A stretch of DNA of 64,000 nt from the NCBI GenBank assembly GCA_900455155.1, contig UGUC01000003.1, forward strand, positions 434,001 to 498,000, written 5' to 3'. The translations under genes and the position numbers were made by a program. Position 1 is the first letter of the stretch; each line of letters opens with the position of its first letter. The DNA is from Providencia stuartii. Lineage in GTDB: Bacteria; Pseudomonadota; Gammaproteobacteria; Enterobacterales; Enterobacteriaceae. The notes under the pieces were generated by a model that ran no database searches, was not told the origin of the DNA, and saw nothing but the letters and a program-made list of their open reading frames with translations. Shown piece after piece: positions 53,117 to 62,571 of this stretch.

Positions 53117-53307
53117 TCCCCTAAATAAGGTGGTCGCTAGTGTGATCACCTAACTCACGACTCGGCAATATTGTCTCTTTTTTATCCTCCATCACATATT
53201 TACTAAAAATTTGTATTTTGGTTAAAAATTAGCATTGATTCACCATAGCGAAAATGACATTTGTGTCAGTATCGTTTAGGTCTCTGCCAACTATTTGGAG
53301 GTGAAGT

Positions 53308-54303
53308 ATGCCTTATATTGCAAATACTGATCGTTACACGGATATGGAATATCGCCTATGTGGTCGCAGCGGGTTAAGGCTCCCACTAATCTCTTTAGGT
53401 CTTTGGCACAATTTTGGTGACAACAAATCCCCGGATAACTGCCGAGCCATGTTAAGGTATGCTTTTGACCATGGGATCACCCACTTTGATCTCGCCAATA
53501 ATTATGGTCCTCCGCCGGGCGCAGCAGAAAGCCTATTTGGACGAATACTCCAACAAGATTTTTTACCTTACCGAGATGAAATGATCATTTCATCAAAAGC
53601 TGGCTTTACCATGTGGGATGGCCCTTATGGTGATTGGGGCAGTAAAAAATATTTAATTGCCAGCCTTAATCAAAGCCTAAAACGCATGGGTCTAGATTAT
53701 GTTGATATTTTTTATCACCATCGCCCAGATCCTGATACTCCTCTTGAAGAAACAATGGGCGCCCTTGATCTGATCGTACGCCAAGGTAAAGCTCTGTATG
53801 TTGGGATCTCTAACTATCCTGCCGAGCTTGCAAAAGAAGCGATTGAGATCCTTAACCAATTAGGTACGCCTTGCCTAATCCATCAACCTAGATATTCCAT
53901 GTTAGTCCGTGATCCAGAAGATGAATTACTTGATGTGCTTGAAGATGAAGGCGTCGGCTCCATAGCTTATTCGCCGCTTGCAGGTGGCATACTTACCGAC
54001 CGTTACTTAAACGGTATTCCTGCCGATTCAAGGGCGGCAAGCAACCCTTCTCTTCCCCCAGAAAGGCTAACCTCCGCGGTACTCGCTCGGGTGAAAAAAC
54101 TGAATGAACTTGCTTTGCAAAGAGGCCAAAAATTGAGCCAAATGTCCCTAGCCTGGGTATTACGCCATGATAGGATCACCTCTGTGCTCATTGGTGCAAG
54201 TCGAGTTAGCCAAATTGATGACGCTCTCGGTATGATGGCAAACCGCGAATTTACACCTGAAGAGCTAAAAACCATTGAACTTATCTTAGAAGACGCCATT
54301 TAA
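53308..54303 (+). CDS. Aldo/keto reductase (YghZ/L-glyceraldehyde-3-phosphate reductase type)
   Basis: NADPH-dependent TIM-barrel reductase of 331 residues, closest to E. coli YghZ by eye. Features are CGRSGLRLPLISLGLWHNFG, the DLANNYGPPPGAAE segment with catalytic Asp-Tyr, the lysine in IISSKAGF, the histidine in DIFYHHRPD, and the NADPH-binding end TSVLIGASRVSQIDDALG. The ribosome binding site is GGAGGTGA. In E. coli, YghZ reduces methylglyoxal and L-glyceraldehyde 3-phosphate; the same role is likely but not proved. It occupies the yaaA-thrC interval, where E. coli has only yaaX. Confidence 0.87.
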   Translation: MPYIANTDRYTDMEYRLCGRSGLRLPLISLGLWHNFGDNKSPDNCRAMLRYAFDHGITHFDLANNYGPPPGAAESLFGRILQQDFLPYRDEMIISSKAGFTMWDGPYGDWGSKKYLIASLNQSLKRMGLDYVDIFYHHRPDPDTPLEETMGALDLIVRQGKALYVGISNYPAELAKEAIEILNQLGTPCLIHQPRYSMLVRDPEDELLDVLEDEGVGSIAYSPLAGGILTDRYLNGIPADSRAASNPSLPPERLTSAVLARVKKLNELALQRGQKLSQMSLAWVLRHDRITSVLIGASRVSQIDDALGMMANREFTPEELKTIELILEDAI

Positions 54304-54613
54304 GCGCTTATCCGCTGCTCCTTTGTATTCCGAGTATGAAGTGGCAGCGCCATACCAACTTCCCCCCTCAACACAAAAACAGTGATTAACTGTCTCGTGG
54401 CTTCTTTTTTTGCTGATCACAAGTCAGTAAATTAATTTAATATTATTTTAAGGAATATATTAAATTAATTCACCGCTTAAATAAATAATCTCTTATAAAT
54501 CAGGATGTTTTAAATACAACACATTCTAAAAGCCCACTTTTATTGATAAATAAAAATGAACAAATAAACTGAAATAGCAGTTTGTTTAATTCATTTAACC
54601 AAGAGAATATTAT
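54304..54613. promoter_or_regulatory. Upstream region of the Gly-rich secreted proteins
   Basis: 310 bases of AT-rich DNA. It contains a small hairpin AAACTG...CAGTTT near 54560-54580 and presumably the promoter of the gene at 54614. No operator is recognisable. Confidence 0.35.
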
Positions 54614-54787
54614 ATGAAAATAAAACATATCCTTATCGCTTCTCTGTTTACCCCTGCATTATCTTTCGCTTCTCTTCCTCAATATCAACTCCTTGATATG
54701 CTAATGGATCCGACCTCAGTATCGGGCCAATACTTTGGCAATGGTGGTAACGGTGGCAATGGCGGCAACGGTGGTAATGGTCGGTAA
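54614..54787 (+). CDS. Small secreted Gly-Gly-Asn repeat peptide
   Basis: A 57-residue precursor. Residues 1-19 (MKIKHILIASLFTPALSFA) are a clear Sec signal peptide. The remaining 38 residues are a linker (SLPQYQLLDMLMDPTSVSGQ) followed by about five GGN units ending NGR. The repeat uses different codons (GGT/GGC, AAT/AAC), so it is kept at protein level rather than by slippage. The start is ATG 54614 after AAGAG. It precedes a 185-residue protein of the same design. It does not match a bacteriocin or adhesin I know. A microcin-like or surface-coating role is speculation. Confidence 0.65.
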   Translation: MKIKHILIASLFTPALSFASLPQYQLLDMLMDPTSVSGQYFGNGGNGGNGGNGGNGR

Positions 54788-54813
54788 TTAACTCGTAATC
54801 TTATATGATTATT

Positions 54814-54837
54814 CCCCCCCTTCTAAATGGAGGGGGG
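54814..54837 (+). promoter_or_regulatory. GC-rich hairpin just before the second Gly-rich gene
   Basis: CCCCCTTC-TAAAT-GGAGGGGG, with one G-T pair, ends a few bases before GGAGGAAACT-ATG. It may reduce readthrough between the two genes or influence ribosome access to the second. Confidence 0.5.
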
Positions 54838-54849
54838 TCGGAGGAAACT

Positions 54850-55407
54850 ATGCAACGAAAATGGCTTCTCACTATCAGCACGCTATTTTTCTTAACTCCC
54901 GCAATATCAAGCCATTCACTCAGTTACAACAATCCACTACACAGCACAACGCCACCACATGCGATTTCGAGTGAGCACAATATCTTTTATGTGAATCATG
55001 GTGGAAATGGAGGTAATGGTGCCAACGGCGGTAATGGGGGCAATGGACTCAATAATGGTAATGGAGGAGATGGGGGCCATGCACAGCCCGGCAGTAACGG
55101 TAATGGTGGTAATGGCGGTAGTGGCGGAATCAATGGCGGGAACGGGGGCCGAGGCGGTAATGGTGACGGCTACGGTAACGGGGGTAATGGCGGTAATGGT
55201 ACAGGAAATGGTCACGGCGGAAACGGAGGGAATGGGGGTCATGGTGGCAACGGTGGTAACGGCGGTCATGGTTCAGGAAGTGGCAATGGCGGCAACGGTG
55301 GAGATGCAGGCCCAGAAGGAGGAAAAGGGGGTAAAGGAGGTCTTGGTGGACCAAATGGTGGCAGAAACGGCCTAGATGGTGCAAGTTCAAATCGCTCTAC
55401 GCACTAG
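54850..55407 (+). CDS. Secreted Gly-Gly-X triplet-repeat protein
   Basis: 185 residues starting at ATG 54850 after GGAGGAAA. The signal peptide covers about 1-24 (MQRKWLLTISTLFFLTPAIS). A linker of about 25 residues containing NNPLHSTTPPHA follows. From HGGNGG at about residue 52 there are some 120 residues of near-perfect three-residue periodicity, G-G-X with X mostly N, then H, D, S or R, and few hydrophobic residues. Histidines recur in GGH units. Such GGX repeats can pack as polyglycine-II helix bundles, as in snow-flea antifreeze protein; this is inference. Codons vary. The C-terminus ends in charged GGKGGKGG and SSNRSTH. No known family recognised. Complementary-strand ORFs here are artefacts of the repeat. 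Confidence 0.75.
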   Translation: MQRKWLLTISTLFFLTPAISSHSLSYNNPLHSTTPPHAISSEHNIFYVNHGGNGGNGANGGNGGNGLNNGNGGDGGHAQPGSNGNGGNGGSGGINGGNGGRGGNGDGYGNGGNGGNGTGNGHGGNGGNGGHGGNGGNGGHGSGSGNGGNGGDAGPEGGKGGKGGLGGPNGGRNGLDGASSNRSTH

Positions 55408-55486
55408 TCCTCTACTATACCGACTTTCGTGATCTCATCGTGTCATCAATATTTGAATCAATGAACTATTATCATTACGATAAATA

Positions 55487-55513
55487 GAAACGGAAGCATA
55501 TCGCTTCCGTTTC
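55487..55513. terminator. Bidirectional terminator between the Gly-rich gene and thrC
   Basis: GAAACGGAAGC and GCTTCCGTTTC form a perfect 11-bp stem with a 5-base loop between the two convergent genes. Confidence 0.75.
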
Positions 55514-55529
55514 ATGGATCCAGAAATCG

Positions 55530-56822
55530 CTATTTAGGTGCACGTTCCATTAAGAAAGCCCTTAGCTTCGCAAAATCCGACGGCAAAAAGTGTGATAGCA
55601 GAGGTAGCTCAGCACGCTCAGCTAAAGCTTCTGGTAGAGGAAGTTGTTTATTCAAAATCGCCTCTACACTCTCTTTAAACTTAGCAGGATGCGCCGTTCC
55701 TAAGAACAAACCATACTCACCATCTTGTAATTGATCGCGTAAAACACGGTAAGCGACAGCTGCGTGCGGCTCAGATACATACCCTTTTTTATCTAACTCA
55801 CGCACCGTTTCTTTAGTCACCTCATCGGTCACCGCTCCATAACCAAGCTCTTTCAGAGACCACCCTTTACGACGGAATAGCTCCTCAATACGCGGCCAGT
55901 TATTAGGTTGGCTCACATCCATCGCATTCGATAAAGTCGCAACGGTTTGATGTGGTTTCCACTCCCCACCTTCAAGGTAACGAGGAACCGTATCATTGAC
56001 GTTAGTTGCAGCAATAAAGCGTTTAATCGGTAAGCCCAGCGATTTAGCAAGTAAGCCCGCAGTTAAATCACCAAAATTACCACTTGGAACAGAAATAACG
56101 AGTTGCTCACGCTTCTCAGCAGGGATTTGAGCAACCGCTTCAAAGTAGTAACAAATTTGTGCTAACAAACGGCTAATGTTAATTGAGTTCGCTGAATTTA
56201 AATGCAATGCTTTTTTCAGCGCCTCATCATCAAAAGATTGTTTGACCAAGGCTTGGCAGGCATCAAAGTCATCTTTGATTGCAACCGTGTGAATGTTTTC
56301 ACCTAGGGTACAAAAGAGCTTTTCTTGTAGTGGGCTGATCTTACCTTCTGGATAGAGAATAACCACTTGCACATTATTTAAACGGTAAAATGCGTGTGCA
56401 ACCGCCGCCCCTGTATCCCCAGAGGTTGCAGTTAAAATAGTCACAGGCTGGTCACCAGCAACTTGGGCAAGTGCTTGAGCCATAAAACGGCCACCAAAGT
56501 CTTTAAAGGCGAGTGTTGGACCATGGTATAGCTCTAGTGTCGCTACATCTTGCTCAACTTGAGTAACAGGAGCAGGGAATGCAAAAGCTTCTTTGACGCG
56601 AGCCGCCAGCTCAGCTTCAGGGATCTCATCACCAATAAATGCCGTTAAAATACGGCTGCTACGAGTGACAAAATCCAGTTTTAGTAGCTCATCAATTTCA
56701 GCAGCGCTAAACTCTGGCAAATCTTGTGGGAAGAATAGACCTTGTTGTTTGCCCAATCCCTGTTTTACTGCCTGTGCGAAGCTCACTTGCTCGCTATTAT
56801 CTTTCAAGTTATACAGTTTCAT
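55530..56822 (-). CDS. thrC: Threonine synthase
   Basis: PLP enzyme converting O-phosphohomoserine to threonine. The 430 residues (E. coli 428) begin MKLYNLKDNSEQVSFAQAVKQG. The PLP lysine lies in PTLAFKDFGGRFMAQ (about 107), with the phosphate-binding TATSGDTGAAVAHAF and SGNFGDLTAGLLAKSLG. Third gene of the thr operon, three bases after thrB. Confidence 0.96.
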   Translation of the reverse strand: MKLYNLKDNSEQVSFAQAVKQGLGKQQGLFFPQDLPEFSAAEIDELLKLDFVTRSSRILTAFIGDEIPEAELAARVKEAFAFPAPVTQVEQDVATLELYHGPTLAFKDFGGRFMAQALAQVAGDQPVTILTATSGDTGAAVAHAFYRLNNVQVVILYPEGKISPLQEKLFCTLGENIHTVAIKDDFDACQALVKQSFDDEALKKALHLNSANSINISRLLAQICYYFEAVAQIPAEKREQLVISVPSGNFGDLTAGLLAKSLGLPIKRFIAATNVNDTVPRYLEGGEWKPHQTVATLSNAMDVSQPNNWPRIEELFRRKGWSLKELGYGAVTDEVTKETVRELDKKGYVSEPHAAVAYRVLRDQLQDGEYGLFLGTAHPAKFKESVEAILNKQLPLPEALAERAELPLLSHFLPSDFAKLRAFLMERAPK

Positions 56823-56825
56823 TGT

Positions 56826-57755
56826 TTACCCTATTGTCCTTGCCCCTGTGAGATCCAAACGGCAGATATGCACAAAGCCTTCATCATTTTGAACATAATG
56901 TTGTTGTAGATAATCGGCCATTTTTTCAGCGATTTGTTTATCATCACAAATGGCAAATAGTGTCGGCCCAGAACCAGAAATACCACATGCAAGTGCACCA
57001 ATTTCATAAGCATTCTTACGCGCCTCGGCAAACCCAGGAAGTAGCTGTGTTCGATAAGGTTCAGCTACGACATCTTGGATCATAGTCGCAGCAAGCTTTG
57101 GTTGGCCTGTATGGCAAGCATGGATAAAGCCCGATAAATAACGCCCATGATTAACAATATCATGGCGCGGATAACTATTTGGCAAAATAGCTCGCGCTTC
57201 CGCGGTAGAAACCTTGATCCCCGGATACGCCATCACCCAATACCAATTCTCGAAAGCGGGAACAGGTTGAGAAATAATTCCGTTTTGCTCAATAATCAGT
57301 TGTAAGCCACCTAGGTAACAAGGAGCCACATTATCGTAATGTACACTGCCTGAAATACGCCCTTCTAGCTCCCCCATCATACTTAATAACGTGGTCTCAT
57401 CAAAAGGCTGACCGGCAAACTCATTCAGTGCCATCAGTGCCGCAACAACAGAACATGCACTGGAGCCAAGCCCTGAACCAATAGGCATGTTTTTTTCGAG
57501 AGTCATCGCAACATTAAGCGGTTTACCAAAGCGTTCGCAAAACAGTTCCCAACATTGGTAAACAATATTATGTTCATTTTTTTTCGGTAATTTTGCGACA
57601 AAGCGGCCTTTATTCGTCAAAGAAAAGCTCTCAGCCGCTTCAACAGTGACACAATCCCCTAACAGCGTTCCATCTGCTGGCGATACCGCCGCGCCTAAGA
57701 CATCAAACCCGACACTAACATTACCAATTGAAGCGGGCGCATAAACTTTAATCAC
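56826..57755 (-). CDS. thrB: Homoserine kinase
   Basis: GHMP-family kinase that phosphorylates homoserine. The 309 residues (E. coli 310) start [21 protein letters not shown]. The ATP-binding GHMP motif is [20 protein letters not shown] (about 88-107), and the C-terminal motif is [14 protein letters not shown]. It lies three bases after thrA and three before thrC, so the operon is tightly coupled. Confidence 0.96.
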   Translation of the reverse strand: MIKVYAPASIGNVSVGFDVLGAAVSPADGTLLGDCVTVEAAESFSLTNKGRFVAKLPKKNEHNIVYQCWELFCERFGKPLNVAMTLEKNMPIGSGLGSSACSVVAALMALNEFAGQPFDETTLLSMMGELEGRISGSVHYDNVAPCYLGGLQLIIEQNGIISQPVPAFENWYWVMAYPGIKVSTAEARAILPNSYPRHDIVNHGRYLSGFIHACHTGQPKLAATMIQDVVAEPYRTQLLPGFAEARKNAYEIGALACGISGSGPTLFAICDDKQIAEKMADYLQQHYVQNDEGFVHICRLDLTGARTIG

Positions 57756-57758
57756 TTA

Positions 57759-60216
57759 TTAGACTCCCAATTTCCATGATAGAGTACGCAACATATCTGC
57801 AAATACGCCGGCTGCGGTAACATCATTACCTGCTCCATAGCCCCTGAGTACTAAAGGAATTGGCTGGTAATAGCGCGTATAGAAAGCCAATGCGTTTTCG
57901 CCATTTTTGACCTTGAAGAGCGGATCATTGCCATCAACCGCAACGATTTTCACTTGGCAGCGTCCTTCTTCTATCAATCCGACATAGCGTAACACTTTTT
58001 CTTCTGCTTCTGCTGCTTTTATACGCTCTGCAAACGGCTGATCAAGTTGCGGTAAGCGAGCCATAAATTCAGTCACATCGCCACTGCTATCAAACTCCGC
58101 AGGTAATACGGGTTCGATTTCAATATCTTCTAGCTCTAATTCATAACCGGCTTCACGCGCGAGGATCAACAGCTTACGTGCGACATCCATGCCTGACAAA
58201 TCATCGCGAGGATCTGGCTCGGTAAACCCTTTCTCTTTAGCTAGAGCCGTCGCTTCAGATAAAGACATCCCTTCGTCGAGTTTGCCAAAAATAAAGGAGA
58301 GTGATCCAGAAAGAATACCGCTAAAGTGAACTAGCTCATCACCCGCATTCAGGAGATTCTGTAAGTTTTCAATCACAGGCAACCCCGCACCAACGTTAGT
58401 GTCATAAAGGAACTTACGTTTTGATACTTCACACGCGGAGCGTAATTGGCGGTAATACTCCATTGATAAGGTGTTAGCTTTTTTGTTAGGTGTCACAACG
58501 TTAAAGCCGTCTTTTAAGAAACTGACATACTGCTGGGCAATTTCTTGGTTAGAAGTACAATCGATGATCACTGGATTGAGAAAGTGATATTCACGCTCCA
58601 ATCTGATCAAGCGGCTCAGGCTAAATGGCTCGGTCGCTTGCGCCAACTCTTCTTTCCAATTATCAAGAGAGATGCCTTGCATATTCGTCAACATTGGCTC
58701 GTGAGTTGGCGATCCCACAAACGCGTAAATCGATATGCTTTTGTTTCAGCCATTGCTGTTGACGATGGATTTGCTCAATCAGTGCGTTTCCTACCCCACC
58801 CACACCGATAATGAAGGCTTCAATGACTTGCTCAGCATTGAATAGCATTTGATGGCATAAACGAACCGCCGTGGTTGCTGCTTCATTGGCAATGACCGCC
58901 GAAATTGAACGTTCAGACGAGCCTTGGGCAATCGCCACGATATTGATATTACCGCGTGTTAATGCCGAGAAGAAACGCGCTGAAATCCCTTTTAGAGTAC
59001 GCATGCCGTCGCCAACGACCGAAATAATGGCTAACTGCTCCATGACATCAAGAGGGTCTAAGACGCCATCTTTTAATTCTAAATAGAATTCTTCTTCCAA
59101 GGCAGCACGTGCACGTACTAATTCCCCTTGAGGCACACAGAAGCTAATGCTGTATTCCGATGATGACTGCGTAATAAGTACAACCGAGATCCCCTTACGT
59201 GACATCACAGAGAAGATACGTGCGGCCATACCAACCATTCCTTTCATGCCGGGGCCTGAAACGTTGATCATCGCCATGTTATTCAGGTTGGTGATCCCTT
59301 TAACAGGGGTGCTGTCATCTGTTTGTCCATCCCCGATCAATGTACCCGGAGCACTGAGGTTAGTGGTGTTTTTGATAAGGCAAGGAATTTGGAATTGTGC
59401 GATTGGTGCTATGGTACGCGGGTGCAGTACTTTTGCACCAAAGTAGGATAACTCCATCGCTCTTGATAGGACATCCCTTTTAATAGGCGTGCATCAGGCA
59501 CTAAACGTGGGTCACAAGTATATACCCCATCCACATCGGTCCAAATTTCGCAGCATTCAGCACGTAAACAAGCCGCTAATACTGCCGCGGAATAATCGGA
59601 GCCGTTACGCCCTAATACGACCAATTCGCCTTTATCATTCCCGCAGTAAAACCCGCCATTAATACAAAGTGGTCTTTAGGGATGTTTAATTCCTTAATAC
59701 GTTTAGTTGACTCATTAATATCAACAGTGGACTCAAGATAATGACCGACGGCTAATAAATTTTCGACAGGATTAATCACCGTGACTTTGTGCCCGCGTGC
59801 TGTTAGCACAGACTCCATAATGGCAATAGAGAGTTTTTCACCACGGCAAATAATTGAGGCGTTAATGCTATCAGGGCATTGGCCTAGAAGAGTAATACCA
59901 TGCAGTACTTGTTTGATTTGTGCGAATTCTTGTTCAGTGAGTTTTTTCAGTCTATCGTAATCAAAACCGGGTTGTTTTTCTTTTAATCCTTTTAATAAGT
60001 TCGCAAAATCATTTCTGCATCATTCACATGCGTGATGACATCCTGACCTGCAACCGTTTTATCAATCATTGCGACCAAATGGTTAGTGATTTTTGCTGGT
60101 GCAGATAGCACCAAACGCCACTTGCCATCGGCCAATTTACTTTCAGCGATGTCAGCAACATTCAGTACTCGTTCGTCATTTGCAACCGAAGTACCGCCAA
60201 ATTTAAGCACACGCAT
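57759..60216 (-). CDS. thrA: Bifunctional aspartokinase I/homoserine dehydrogenase I (four frameshifts)
   Basis: Catalyses the first and third steps of threonine synthesis and is feedback-inhibited by threonine. The kinase starts [14 protein letters not shown], two ACT domains follow ([20 protein letters not shown]), then homoserine dehydrogenase (VIGVGGVG-type [34 protein letters not shown]). The frame is broken four times: single bases missing near 60005-60008, 59638-59642 and 59459-59462, and one extra base near 58696-58697. Repairing them yields 819 residues (E. coli 820) without gaps. Four independent errors in an otherwise perfect gene, with thrL, thrB and thrC intact, point to sequence error, although a truly decayed thrA would also look like this. 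The start is ATG 60216 after AGGAGAG. Confidence 0.9.
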
Positions 60217-60241
60217 GGTATTTCTCTCCTGATTTAACACC

Positions 60242-60276
60242 AAAAAAAAGCCCACATCTGATTGGATGCGGGCTTT
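60242..60276 (-). terminator. thr operon attenuator
   Basis: On the minus strand, AAGCCCGCATC-CAATCA-GATGTGGGCTT is followed by TTTTTT, between thrL and thrA. Together with the Thr/Ile-rich leader it forms a classical attenuator. Confidence 0.9.
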
Positions 60277-60300
60277 TTCGTTTTTTATTTTTTGGATGCG

Positions 60301-60369
60301 TCAGCCCGCCCCGTTTCCTGTGGTTACGGTGGTGGTAATAATAATCGTAGTCAGGCTGATGTTACGCAT
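60301..60369 (-). CDS. thrL: thr operon leader peptide
   Basis: 22 residues: MRNISLTT, then a run of Ile and Thr codons (seven Thr and three Ile between residues 7 and 17), then the conserved end GNGAG. E. coli ThrL (21 residues) has the same Thr/Ile run and the same GNGAG end. Shortage of charged threonyl- or isoleucyl-tRNA stalls the ribosome here and opens the attenuator at 60242-60276, inducing thrABC. Too short for routine gene finders. The start is ATG 60369. Confidence 0.93.
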   Translation of the reverse strand: MRNISLTTIIITTTVTTGNGAG

Positions 60370-60755
60370 AGATTTCTGTCTGTCTCTTGATTCGTTACTT
60401 GCTCCCTATACGGTTAAAGCAATTGCCCAAAAATGTCAAATTTATTTGCAAAAAAAGCCGTTATTCAAAGCGTGACCTATCAAAAATTATCCTATTTTCT
60501 CAACAAAATTTAATCACAAATGAATAGGCCTCACAATTTGCTAATTTAAAAAACCAAAAAATTAACAATTGTCAGATTAAAATATCCATAAACTTTTTTT
60601 AGCGTTAGCTTGAATAGTTGGCCATTTTTCACCCAAACGCATCGTTTGAGTAAACAAAGAATAAAAAACTTTTACTCTTTATCTGATAGTTAAACAGCCA
60701 TTGAATCGGTAAGATTTTCTTCCTAACAAATTTTGTTAACGTGCTACAATTGATT
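60370..60755. other. AT-rich region between thrL and arcA
   Basis: Should contain the thr promoter (minus strand) near 60380-60480; it is otherwise AT-rich without a gene. I cannot fix the promoter hexamers with certainty. Confidence 0.4.
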
Positions 60756-60769
60756 TTGATATGTATCAA
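60756..60769. promoter_or_regulatory. FNR box upstream of arcA
   Basis: TTGAT-ATGT-ATCAA is a perfect match to the FNR consensus TTGAT-N4-ATCAA. It lies about 250 bases before the arcA ATG, which fits the long FNR-activated leader of arcA in E. coli. About 41 bases downstream of its centre there is a weak -10-like TAAATG. The leader (60800-61021) has small inverted repeats but no ORF. Confidence 0.8.
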
Positions 60770-61021
60770 CAAAAGTTATTTTTTTAGGTGGTAAATGCAG
60801 TATTAGCTGTTATATTGCTGTTAACAGCCCAACGTTGGGAAGGTGCCTAAATTTTGATTCAATTTAGAATCTGATGACGATAGAGGCGACAAAATAACCT
60901 TGACTCGAAAACATATTTATAACCCATAGACGCGTCGTTCCAGTAAAATAAAATCAAAACCACCTAATTTGGAAGCGGCTTATGAGTTCACAATTTTATT
61001 TTAAAACTTTAGGTAGCAAAT

Positions 61022-61738
61022 ATGCAGACCCCACACATTTTAATTGTTGAAGATGAGATTGTCACACGCAATACGCTGAAAAGTATCTTTGAGGCTGAAG
61101 GCTATGTAGTTCACGAAGCCACTGATGGCGAAGAGATGCACAATGTTCTGTCCGAGCATGACATCAACCTCGTTATCATGGATATTAACCTACCCGGTAA
61201 AAACGGCCTTCTCCTTGCGCGTGAATTACGTGAGCAAGAAAGTATTGCACTGATGTTCCTAACAGGCCGTGATAATGAGGTGGATAAGATCCTTGGCCTA
61301 GAAATTGGTGCGGATGATTATATCACCAAGCCATTTAACCCTCGCGAGCTGACTATCCGTGCACGCAACCTGCTATCTCGTACTATGAATTTAGCTGGTG
61401 GCACTGAAGAGCGCCGTTTAGTCGAAAGCTATAAATTTAATGGTTGGGAACTCGACATCAACAGTCGCTCACTGATCAGCCCTGCTGGCGAACACTACAA
61501 ATTACCTCGTAGCGAATTCCGCGCTATGCTACATTTTTGTGAGAACCCGGGGAAAATCCAAACTCGCGCCGATTTGTTGAAGAAAATGACAGGCCGTGAG
61601 CTTAAGCCTCATGATAGAACGGTCGACGTCACTATCCGTCGTATTCGTAAACATTTCGAATCAACGCCTGATACCCCAGAAATCATCGCAACAATCCACG
61701 GTGAGGGTTATCGCTTTTGTGGTGATCTCGACGAATAA
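61022..61738 (+). CDS. arcA: Response regulator ArcA
   Basis: OmpR-family DNA-binding regulator, partner of ArcB, that represses aerobic respiratory genes when oxygen is low. The 238 residues equal E. coli. The receiver domain has the acidic pair in [11 protein letters not shown], the phosphorylated aspartate in [14 protein letters not shown] (D54), and [18 protein letters not shown]. The winged helix ends [16 protein letters not shown]...[12 protein letters not shown]. Intact. It lies upstream of the FNR-preceded leader and convergent with creA. Confidence 0.97.
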   Translation: MQTPHILIVEDEIVTRNTLKSIFEAEGYVVHEATDGEEMHNVLSEHDINLVIMDINLPGKNGLLLARELREQESIALMFLTGRDNEVDKILGLEIGADDYITKPFNPRELTIRARNLLSRTMNLAGGTEERRLVESYKFNGWELDINSRSLISPAGEHYKLPRSEFRAMLHFCENPGKIQTRADLLKKMTGRELKPHDRTVDVTIRRIRKHFESTPDTPEIIATIHGEGYRFCGDLDE

Positions 61739-61769
61739 TCCCGCCATCGTTCGATAAAGACCGATGAAT

Positions 61770-61805
61770 AAATAACCCCAAAATTCCATTATTGGGGGTT
61801 ATTTT
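61770..61805. terminator. Bidirectional arcA/creA terminator
   Basis: AAATAACCCC...GGGGTTATTT with a T-rich end on the plus strand and an A-rich start, 31 bases after the arcA stop and 36 before the creA stop. Confidence 0.85.
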
Positions 61806-61840
61806 ATGCGGGAAGAGCACCTGTAGACCCACTTAAAGAC

Positions 61841-62317
61841 TTACCATGGCATAATAGGTACAGCGCTTAATGCATTCTTCGGTGAGCCATCAATCATCTT
61901 GTCTGAATAAGTCAAATAAACAAGCGCATTGCGTTTGGGATCATAAAAACGTACTACCTGCAACTTTTTGAATACTAATGAAGTCCGTTTTTGGAAAACA
62001 ACGTGCGGTTTTTTCGGTGAACGTTTGATCCGTTCATTCAGTTCAATCGGACCAACTTGTTGGCAAGATATCGCCGCATCAGAAGTATCTTCTGCTAAAC
62101 CAAGCCCACCTTTAATCCCCCCCGTCTTCGAACGGCTTAAGTAGCAGGTCACATTTTCAACATCAGGATCATCAAAAGCTTCAACAACAATTTTATGGTC
62201 AGGGCCAAATACTTTAAAAACGGTATCTACCGAGCCAATTTCTTCCGCAAACGTCGCAAAGGGTAATGCAGACAACAGTGATGCCAATACGATCTTTTTC
62301 AACTTGCAAAAATGCAT
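61841..62317 (-). CDS. creA: Secreted protein CreA
   Basis: 158-residue periplasmic protein of the CreA family (E. coli 157), function unknown. The signal peptide is in [18 protein letters not shown]. The mature protein begins [27 protein letters not shown] and has two cysteines ([12 protein letters not shown] and ISCQQVGP). ATG 62317 after AAAGGAA is preferred over an in-frame upstream start at 62395. In E. coli creA heads creABCD; here creBCD are not adjacent. Confidence 0.93.
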   Translation of the reverse strand: MHFCKLKKIVLASLLSALPFATFAEEIGSVDTVFKVFGPDHKIVVEAFDDPDVENVTCYLSRSKTGGIKGGLGLAEDTSDAAISCQQVGPIELNERIKRSPKKPHVVFQKRTSLVFKKLQVVRFYDPKRNALVYLTYSDKMIDGSPKNALSAVPIMPW

Positions 62318-62571
62318 ACAAATTTCCTTTTCAACCAGAAGACTTAGCCTCTTTGTTATATACTTTTTAAACAATTCGAGTGACATTTCAGCCATTATTA
62401 ACCATAAGGCAGCCTGAAATATGACAAGTATAAAAGAAGTTAATCATTTTCTTTACAACTAAATGGTAAATACAACTCTTTTACTATAAACGAAAAAGGT
62501 AACTTGATATAGAATAGGCGTTCCTTGATAACCTATATCTGTTTTTTAAGTCTTATTGACTAGGGATATAC

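Noticed and set aside
54937..55390. Long ORFs on the opposite strand and in other frames of the Gly-rich gene
   Set aside because: They are by-products of the repeated GGN codons, have no signal peptide or ribosome binding site, and show no separate similarity.
57759..60216. thrA as a genuine pseudogene
   Set aside because: All four shifts are one-base events, the flanking codons stay conserved on both sides of each, and thrL, thrB and thrC are intact. Sequence error is more likely, but this is not proved.
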